A stretch of 12,246 nucleotides of DNA, from contig CAIVQM010000252.1 in the NCBI GenBank assembly GCA_903908025.1, positions 1 to 12,246 on the forward strand, given 5' to 3'. The notes beneath the pieces are model-generated. The model was not told where the DNA came from. It saw only the letters and a list, made by a program, of their open reading frames with translations, and did not search any database. This document shows, in pieces, positions 6,628 to 12,246 of this stretch (the stretch's first letter is position 1; every line of letters starts with the position of its first letter). Source of the DNA: an uncultured bacterium (GTDB lineage Bacteria > Actinomycetota > Actinomycetes > S36-B12). Both the position numbers and the translations under genes were made by a program.

Positions 6628-7791
6628 ATGAACGAGCGACCGGTAAGGGACTTCGACTTCCACGGGGCTGCCCTCGATACCATCTTCGACACCTACAAGG
6701 AACTGCGCGAGAACTGCCCCGTGGGCTGGAGCGATCACTATGGCGGCTTCTGGTTTCTGGCCAAGAACGAGGACATCTTCAACGCCGAGCAGGACTGGGC
6801 GACCTTCTCCGTTGCGCCCAGCATGCTCCTACCCGCATTCGGTACCGACGAGCCCATGATCCCGATCGACATCGACCCGCCAGTGCACAGCGCCTACCGC
6901 AAGCTGCTGCTACCACTGTTCACCCCGCGAGCTGTTGACGATCTCACGCCCTTTGTGGAGCAGACCGCCCGGGATCTCGCCGATGAAGTCGGCAAGAGTG
7001 ACATTGCGGATATCGGCCTCGGATATGCCCGCCCCCTTCCATCGATCATCTTCTGCACATTGGTCGGGTACCCGCAGGAGGACTGGTATCTGTTCGACGA
7101 ATGGGTCGATCGCATAATCTACGGCCGCGACGTCAATCCGGCAGAGTCGGAGAAGGCCGGCAACGAGGTGCGCGAGTACCTCTGGGCCCTTGTCGAGAAG
7201 CGTCGCCAGGAGCCGCCCAAAGACGACATCACCGGGCGCCTCATCACCGCGGTGATCGACGGAAGGCCGATCACTGACGAGGAGATCCTCAACTACGCCT
7301 ACCTGCTCTTCGTCGCCGGCCTCGACACCACGGCCTGGGCCATTCGCTCGAGCCTGTGGTACCTGGCCCGCAACCCCGAGGACCAGGAGCGCCTTCGCAG
7401 GGATCCGGAACTAATCTCCTCCGCGGTGGAGGAGTTCCTCCGGACCCTTTCACCCGTGCAAGCCATGGCACGTACGGCAACGAAGGACGTCGAGGTGGGC
7501 GGATGCCCCATCAAACAAGGCGACCGAGTAGTTCTGGCCTTCGGGTCGGGCAACCGCGACGAAGAGGCGTACGCAAACCCCGACGAGATCGTCATCGATC
7601 GAGAGCAGAACCGGCACTTCGCGTTCGGCGTCGGCATCCATCGATGCCTAGGCTCCAACCTCGGCCGACGCGAGGTGATCGTCGCGGTGCGTGAACTCCT
7701 GGATCGCCTTCCGCCATTCGAAGCCGTGAACCTGGATGAGCCCTGGCACGGAGTCGGCCCTCTGACCGTTCGATTCAAGCGAGAGGCCTGA
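6628..7791 (+). CDS. Cytochrome P450 (three-component bacterial type; CYP151-like by context)
   Basis: This 387-residue soluble P450 monooxygenase inserts one oxygen atom using electrons from a ferredoxin. Motifs are complete: IDPPVHSAYRKLLLPLFTP at 82-100, the I-helix AGLDTT at 230-235, the K-helix ExxR with Glu269/Arg272, and the heme loop FAFGVGIHRCLG at 331-342 with the thiolate Cys340. GGGAG-like RBS (GGGAG, 7 nt before the ATG) supports the start. The ferredoxin and reductase genes follow with 2-nt gaps, so the electron chain is co-translated. A GS-like gene beside a P450-ferredoxin-reductase set matches the Mycobacterium mor/pip loci (CYP151, oxidation of morpholine, piperidine, pyrrolidine). 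I assign CYP151 likeness from context, not from an alignment. Hydroxylation of a gamma-glutamylated alkylamine is an alternative. Confidence 0.93.
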   Translation: MNERPVRDFDFHGAALDTIFDTYKELRENCPVGWSDHYGGFWFLAKNEDIFNAEQDWATFSVAPSMLLPAFGTDEPMIPIDIDPPVHSAYRKLLLPLFTPRAVDDLTPFVEQTARDLADEVGKSDIADIGLGYARPLPSIIFCTLVGYPQEDWYLFDEWVDRIIYGRDVNPAESEKAGNEVREYLWALVEKRRQEPPKDDITGRLITAVIDGRPITDEEILNYAYLLFVAGLDTTAWAIRSSLWYLARNPEDQERLRRDPELISSAVEEFLRTLSPVQAMARTATKDVEVGGCPIKQGDRVVLAFGSGNRDEEAYANPDEIVIDREQNRHFAFGVGIHRCLGSNLGRREVIVAVRELLDRLPPFEAVNLDEPWHGVGPLTVRFKREA

Positions 7792-7793
7792 TC

Positions 7794-7991
7794 ATGCGCG
7801 TTGAAGTGGATTCCAGTAAATGCCAAGGCCACAACCGATGCATGATCTTCGCGCCCGACGTGTTCGAAGTTGACGACTACGGTTTCGCCACGGTCCGGGC
7901 CGACGGGGAAATTCCGCCGGAGCAAATCGAAGCAGTTAAGCACGCGGTGGTGAACTGCCCGGAACTTGCCATTATCGTCCGCGAGGACTGA
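7794..7991 (+). CDS. P450-partner ferredoxin with His in the cluster motif ([3Fe-4S] type)
   Basis: This 65-residue ferredoxin passes electrons to the P450. The cluster motif is CQGHNRC (Cys10, His13, Cys16) with Cys55 in NCPE. The second Cys of a standard CxxCxxC motif is replaced by His13. Such CxxHxxC ferredoxins are typical partners of actinobacterial P450s and usually carry a [3Fe-4S] cluster. The protein is acidic, as expected for docking to a P450. It starts 2 nt after the P450 stop, with AGAGG 7 nt before the ATG, and ends 2 nt before the reductase. Confidence 0.93.
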   Translation: MRVEVDSSKCQGHNRCMIFAPDVFEVDDYGFATVRADGEIPPEQIEAVKHAVVNCPELAIIVRED

Positions 7992-7993
7992 GG

Positions 7994-9181
7994 GTGTCTG
8001 GCGGCTCCGACGTTTTGATCGTCGGGGGTGGCCTTGCGGGTTGCACGGTCGCCGGACAGCTCGCTCAGGCGGGCAGGGCAGGCGACGTGACGATTTTCGA
8101 AGCGGAGCCGGAGGCTCCCTACGATCGCCCACCGCTCACCAAGAGTTTCCTCGCTAGCGAGGACCTGCTCTCGGCGTGGCCTGTCTGGGCTCCCCGCGAT
8201 GTCGAGTGGCGCTACGACGCGGTCGACAGTATCGACCTGGCCAGACGCGCCATCGTCACGCGGTCGGGCGAGGTTCTGACGGCATCGACCATCGTCATCG
8301 CCGTCGGGGCGAGAGCTCGAATCCTTCCGCAGCGCTCGGATCGCATCCGGACGATCCGGACTGCCGCTGATGCGCGAGTGCTCAGAGATCAGGTGGCCAG
8401 CGGTGCAAATCGGTTCCTCATCGAGGGTGCGGGGCCGCTCGGTCTTGAGATTGCATCGACGCTCGCGTCTGCCGGAGTTCGCGTCACGGTCGTGGATCCC
8501 GCGCCCGCACCCATGATGCGGCTGCTTGGTGGGCACCTGTCCGACGACGTGAACGCATGGGCAGAGGAATCGGGGGTGGAGCTACTCCTTGGCTGCCGTG
8601 TGACCGAGTCACACGACACCGATTCTCCAACAGGTGTCCTCGCGCGCATCGGTGATGGTCCTCTGGAGGCCTACGACGGAATGGTCAGCGCCGTGGGCAT
8701 CGAGGCCAACCCGCTGGAACTGCACGGCACGACCGGACCGGTGACGTCACCTATCCTCGCGGACGAGCATGGCCGAATCCTGGACCCCGAGGGTCTGCCG
8801 ATCGACTCAGTCTTCGCAGTGGGGGACATTGTTGGTTTCCGCCAGCCGGACGGTTCGATCGCCCGGTCCGAGGCGTGGTCGTCAGCTCGTGTGCAGGGCG
8901 AGGCCATCGCTCGCCACCTGCTAGGAAAGCCCTCACTACAAGCCCCTGTGCCCTACTTCTGGACTCGCCAGTTCGGACGGATGATCCAAGTGCTGGGGGA
9001 GGTGGGCCCGGGCTCCGAGATCAAGGTGGCACGCGAAGTCCCCGGGGCCACCGGAAAGCTCTATCGAGTCGCTCGAGATGGTGTGCCCGTCGGCTACATC
9101 GGCGTGAATGCACAGCGTCTGGTTGCACAGTTGCAGGTTCAAGGTGGCAAACTCGCCCACTGGCGCCTCGGCGACGTCTAG
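7994..9181 (+). CDS. NAD(P)H:ferredoxin reductase (FAD, rubredoxin/putidaredoxin reductase family)
   Basis: This 395-residue flavoprotein should move electrons from NAD(P)H to the ferredoxin. The FAD-binding GGGLAG lies at 11-16, RPPLTK at 45-50, the NAD-binding GAGPLG at 145-150, the second FAD motif FAVGD at 274-278, the RSEAWSSARVQG helix at 291-302, and the PYFWTRQFG element at 320-328. The NAD loop is preceded by Glu in place of the usual Gly-rich IGAG context (IEGAGPLG). The start is GTG 7994, 2 nt after the ferredoxin stop, with GAGG upstream inside the ferredoxin end, so translation is coupled. Order and spacing match a dedicated three-component P450 system such as MorABC. Confidence 0.93.
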   Translation: MSGGSDVLIVGGGLAGCTVAGQLAQAGRAGDVTIFEAEPEAPYDRPPLTKSFLASEDLLSAWPVWAPRDVEWRYDAVDSIDLARRAIVTRSGEVLTASTIVIAVGARARILPQRSDRIRTIRTAADARVLRDQVASGANRFLIEGAGPLGLEIASTLASAGVRVTVVDPAPAPMMRLLGGHLSDDVNAWAEESGVELLLGCRVTESHDTDSPTGVLARIGDGPLEAYDGMVSAVGIEANPLELHGTTGPVTSPILADEHGRILDPEGLPIDSVFAVGDIVGFRQPDGSIARSEAWSSARVQGEAIARHLLGKPSLQAPVPYFWTRQFGRMIQVLGEVGPGSEIKVAREVPGATGKLYRVARDGVPVGYIGVNAQRLVAQLQVQGGKLAHWRLGDV

Positions 9182-9190
9182 CCTCGTCAT

Positions 9191-11020
9191 GTGCGAAGTG
9201 AACAGGTTATGGGCGTCCCCGTGAAAGGCGCGCTTGGTCACCTTGGGGATACCCCCCTGGATCCTGCTGACATGAGACTGCTCTACGAGAGCCTGCGTGA
9301 ATCTGAGAAGAGAGTCGCGCTCCTCACGGACGTCATCGAGGCGCTGAGCCAGTCGCGAGATGCCCTGTCGCTGCTCCAACGCAGCGTCGAGTCGGTGGTC
9401 CGCGCGATTGATGCGAGCGGGGCCTTCGTCTACCTCTGGAACGAAGAGATCGGGCAGTTCGTCCTCACGGTAGCGACGGAGGGGCACCAGAGGGCCTTCG
9501 TCGGCCGGATCAGCTTGCGCCCGGGTGAAGGACTCACAGGTTGGTCAGCACTGATGCGTCGCTCAGTGTTGATCGGACAGAACCTTCGGGCCGACCCCCG
9601 CGTGGTCGTGTTCCCCGAGTTGATGGAGGAGGAGTTTCGTTCCTGCCTGATCGTGCCGATCCTCGTGCCGGGCGGTGATCCGGTCGGAGTCTTCTCGATC
9701 TACTCCGTGGTGGAGGAGGCGTTCTCGGAGAGCGACCTGAAGCTCGTGGACGAGGTCGCCCGTCTCCTGGCCAGCGGCATCGATCGGGCACATGTCGTCG
9801 ATCTGTGGGAACGGCAGTCATCTGCGCTTGAGTCACTGATCGGCCTAGCGGAAGCAGCACCCACGGACGTGTCTGGCTGCTTGGCGGAGCTCATCCAAAG
9901 GGCAGCGGCTCTGGTCCCGTCGGAGATCGCTATTGTCGAGACCCTCGACTTCGCAGGCAACATGGCTGAGTCGGCCGCGATCGACATGCGTCGCGGGCAG
10001 ACCGAGTCAGTCGCCGGCGAATCGAAAAGCCAGCCCACTATGACCGCGTCAACCGCCCGCCAGCTCACCAAGGCCGCCCAGCCTTCCCTGCACTCCGTGA
10101 GCATCCCCATGCGTATCGGGGGCCGCACCGTTGGCGTCGTTACCGCGTACCGCTCCGCGGCCTATAGTGCCGCCGATCGATCGCTGCTTGAGGCCATCGC
10201 GAGCTACGGGGCCCTCGCGCTCCAAGGAGTCTCATCTCGGTCCTCTGGTGACTCGGTCCTGGGCCAGCTGATGACCGCGACCTCGGATGACGAGGCGGCG
10301 GCAATCCTCACCAAGTACGGGTGGACCTCAGGGGTCTGGGCCACCCCGGTGCTGATTCGCTGCGATCCCGAGCTCGGCCTCGCCAGTGGTCGGTCTTTGG
10401 ACAGTGTTGTACATACGGTGGAATCCGTCTTCTCCGGAAGGTGGCGTCGGATGCTTCCGGCAACACCCGGCGTTGTCGCCGCCATAGTGATGTCCCAGAG
10501 CGAACCGACTGCCAATGACACCGTGACGTCCTGGGCAGCCCGTGAGGTGACCGCGGCGCTCGAAGACAAGGGCCAGACGGCGGGCATCGCTATCGGCGTG
10601 GGCAAAGCCGTGTGTAACGCAGCACAGATCTCCGCTGAGTTCCGTGATGCAGCTCGAGCGTTGAACTGGGCGGCATTGAGCGCCGACGGCGTACATCTGG
10701 AGGAGGCGGCCGAGAACAGTCTGGGTCAGCAGGTCCTGGCACTCAGCCGCTCGTTGACGCCGGCGGTGCGCGGCACCCTCAGCGCAGTCAAGCGAGTGCG
10801 CGACTACGACCGGCAACACAGCTCGGACCTGCTGGGGACACTAGAGGTCTTCGTGCGTGAGCGCGGGTCCGTCCAGAGGACGTCGGATCGTCTCTACATC
10901 CACCGGAACACCCTGCGGCAGCGGCTGAGCAAGATCTCCAGCCTCTTGGAGCAGCCGGTAGATTCCATAGAAGACTGGCTGCCCGTGCTGCTGTCCATCC
11001 TGATTCTGCGCGAGGCGTAG
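9191..11020 (+). CDS. GAF-GAF-PucR/CdaR-type transcriptional regulator
   Basis: This is a large (609-residue) cytoplasmic regulator. A helical lead lies at ~28-60, a first GAF domain at ~60-198 (LRPGEGLTGW at 109-118 and FRSCLIVPI near 149-157), and a weaker second GAF-like domain at ~226-346. A CdaR-type GGDEF-like region follows at ~384-500, and the PucR C-terminal helix-turn-helix at ~545-605 contains RLYIHRNTLRQRL. Such proteins usually activate a nearby catabolic operon when the GAF domain senses a small molecule. It begins 9 nt after the reductase stop and is probably the last gene of the same operon, so the operon may self-activate. The start is uncertain: GTG 9191 has no clear ribosome binding site; ATG 9209 (residue 7) and ATG 9272 (residue 28) are alternatives that lose no domain. 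Confidence 0.88.
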   Translation: MRSEQVMGVPVKGALGHLGDTPLDPADMRLLYESLRESEKRVALLTDVIEALSQSRDALSLLQRSVESVVRAIDASGAFVYLWNEEIGQFVLTVATEGHQRAFVGRISLRPGEGLTGWSALMRRSVLIGQNLRADPRVVVFPELMEEEFRSCLIVPILVPGGDPVGVFSIYSVVEEAFSESDLKLVDEVARLLASGIDRAHVVDLWERQSSALESLIGLAEAAPTDVSGCLAELIQRAAALVPSEIAIVETLDFAGNMAESAAIDMRRGQTESVAGESKSQPTMTASTARQLTKAAQPSLHSVSIPMRIGGRTVGVVTAYRSAAYSAADRSLLEAIASYGALALQGVSSRSSGDSVLGQLMTATSDDEAAAILTKYGWTSGVWATPVLIRCDPELGLASGRSLDSVVHTVESVFSGRWRRMLPATPGVVAAIVMSQSEPTANDTVTSWAAREVTAALEDKGQTAGIAIGVGKAVCNAAQISAEFRDAARALNWAALSADGVHLEEAAENSLGQQVLALSRSLTPAVRGTLSAVKRVRDYDRQHSSDLLGTLEVFVRERGSVQRTSDRLYIHRNTLRQRLSKISSLLEQPVDSIEDWLPVLLSILILREA

Positions 11021-11056
11021 TGGGGGTGGGGATCCAACATGCAGACCCCGCCTCCA
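11021..11056. terminator. Candidate bidirectional terminator hairpin
   Basis: TGGGGGTGGGG (11021-11031) can pair with CCCCGCCTCCA (11046-11056) over 11 bp with two G-U wobbles and a 14-nt loop. It begins directly after the regulator stop and lies between convergent stops. There is no T-run. Confidence 0.45.
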
Positions 11057-11062
11057 CGAGAC

Positions 11063-12246
11063 CTAGGCCGACAACGCGGTGGAGCTGATCATCGCCGGCA
11101 ATTCCGGGAACGCCTCCGCAACTGCTGCATAGGTGATGTAACCCGCGTGCGTGTTCAGGCCGAGCGCCAGCGGCAGACTCGCCTCGAGCGCCCCGCGCCA
11201 TCCGAGATTGGCCAGTGAAACTGCGTAGGGGAGTGTGACAGTCGCGAGAGCATACGTGGACGTGTTAGCAACAGCGCCGGGCATATTGGCCACGCAGTAG
11301 AAGACGGAATCGTGGACCATGTAGGTCGGGTCGTCATGCGTTGTCGGGCGTGAGTCCTCGAAGCAACCACCCTGGTCGATTGCAATGTCCACGAGCACTG
11401 ATCCGGGCTTCATGCGAGTCACCAGCTCGTTTGAGACCAGGGTCGGCGCCTTGGCGCCGGGAACCAGGACGGCCCCGATCACGAGGTCAGCGTCAACGAC
11501 GGCGCGCTCGATCTCAAAGGCATTGGAAGCTAGTGTCTGAACCCGACCTTGGTAGAGAGCGTCCATCTGACGGAGCCTGCTCACGTTGAGATCGAGCACG
11601 CTGACGTCCGCCTGCATCCCGATCGCGATAGCCATAGCGTTCTGACCCGACACCCCAGCACCAAGGATGACGACCTTGGCTCGCGGCACGCCGGGCACGC
11701 CGCCCATGAGCACTCCGCGCCCACCATTGGCGCGCATGAGGGCGTTCGCACCTACCTGGGGAGCGAGTCGCCCTGCGACTTCCGACATCGGCGCGAGCAG
11801 GGGCAGGGACCGGTCCGGAAACTCAACAGTCTCGTAGGCGATGCCCGTCACGCCGGCCTTCAGGAGAGCCTCAGTGCAATCTCGGGAGGCAGCGAGGTGA
11901 AGGTAGGTGAACAGCGTCTGTCCATCCTTCATGCGGTGGTACTCATCCTTGATCGGCTCCTTGACCTTGAGTATCAGGTCGCCAACAGCCCACACGTCGT
12001 CAGCTGTGGCCAGGATTGAGGCTCCAGCGTTCACGAACTCGGAGTCCGGGATCGAAGAGCCGACACCTGCGTGGGCCTCGATGAAGACCTCGTGACCGTT
12101 CCTCACCAGCTCATTGACGCCGGCGATCATCCAGTCGGATCCGGGCCCCCACGCCTCTACGGTGACCGTTTCCTCGGTCCAGCTGAGATGAAGCGTGGCG
12201 GGACCGAGTGGCGTGTACGTCGCTCGCCAGAACTGGCCCTCGACGA
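11063..12246 (-). pseudogene. ald: Alanine dehydrogenase lacking its N-terminus, fused in frame to an AlkA-like segment (runs off right edge)
   Basis: From codon 12130 down the frame is alanine dehydrogenase (L-alanine to pyruvate and ammonia, NAD-dependent). It shows KVKEP, FTYLHLAASR, LLAPMSEVAGR, LMGGVPGV, the NAD loop GAGVSG, VLVPGAKAP, VDIAIDQGGCFE and CVANMPG. Compared with the M. tuberculosis enzyme (371 residues), Lys75, His96 and Asp270 have equivalents, but the first ~18 residues, including pyruvate-binding Arg15, are missing. Upstream the frame stays open to the window edge for 38 more codons reading GQFWRATYTPLGPATLHL and EAWGPGSDW, which is not alanine dehydrogenase. It resembles the N-terminal domain of actinobacterial DNA-3-methyladenine glycosylase 2 proteins. 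The junction is near 12122-12130. ATG 12130 has no convincing ribosome binding site. This is either a real deletion fusion or an assembly misjoin; an enzyme without Arg15 is unlikely to be fully active. Confidence 0.75.

Noticed and set aside
7299..8132. Minus-strand open frame of 277 codons
   Set aside because: It is antisense to the P450 heme region, the ferredoxin and the reductase start; Arg/Ser-rich with no motif.
8936..9487. Minus-strand open frame of 183 codons under the reductase-regulator junction
   Set aside because: Antisense to two well-supported genes with no domain; judged a shadow frame.
12137..12150. Adjacent GGATCC and GGGCCC sites near the alanine dehydrogenase junction, suggesting cloning
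   Set aside because: Six-base GC-rich sites are common by chance at this composition, and no vector-like sequence is visible around them.
1..12246. tRNA, rRNA, CRISPR array, insertion sequence or phage genes
   Set aside because: I saw no cloverleaf, regular repeat-spacer pattern, transposase motif or terminal repeats; nearly all bases are covered by metabolic genes and regulators.

Overview
The window is GC-rich, densely packed bacterial DNA. GTG and TTG starts, an FCD-type GntR regulator, a PucR/CdaR-type regulator and a P450 with its own small ferredoxin together suggest an actinobacterium of the Mycobacterium/Rhodococcus/Nocardioides kind. The genus is inferred, not shown.

Layout. Positions 1-1165 (minus strand) hold a class C26 gamma-glutamyl amide hydrolase followed by the first third of an iron-type alcohol dehydrogenase that runs off the left edge. 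Positions 1208-1939 (plus) hold a divergent FadR/FCD-type GntR repressor; the 42-bp gap contains repeated TGGTC/GACCA half-sites. Positions 1973-4957 (minus) hold two tandem, clearly different aldehyde dehydrogenases. The downstream one has a TTG start overlapping the stop of a 23-codon reading frame that carries its own good ribosome binding site. A 232-bp divergent promoter region with two TGTGCG palindromes follows. Positions 5190-11020 (plus) form one operon: a glutamine-synthetase-like gamma-glutamyl-amide ligase, a cytochrome P450, a His-containing ferredoxin, a ferredoxin reductase and a GAF-GAF-PucR regulator. Positions 11063-12246 (minus) hold a convergent alanine dehydrogenase reading frame. 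Its first ~18 codons are missing; in their place, in frame, is a segment resembling the N-terminal part of an AlkA-type DNA glycosylase.

How it may work. The gene set fits catabolism of an amine: the GS-like enzyme would gamma-glutamylate an amine, the P450 system would hydroxylate or open the substrate, the dehydrogenases would oxidise the resulting alcohol and aldehyde, and the C26 hydrolase would release glutamate. Two known precedents share parts of this. The Mycobacterium mor/pip loci (CYP151 P450, ferredoxin, reductase, GS-like gene) degrade morpholine, piperidine and pyrrolidine. The Pseudomonas Ipu pathway for isopropylamine runs through N-glutamylated intermediates and ends near alanine. 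The sequence alone does not say which substrate is used, or whether the P450 acts before or after glutamylation. No transporter gene is visible in the window.
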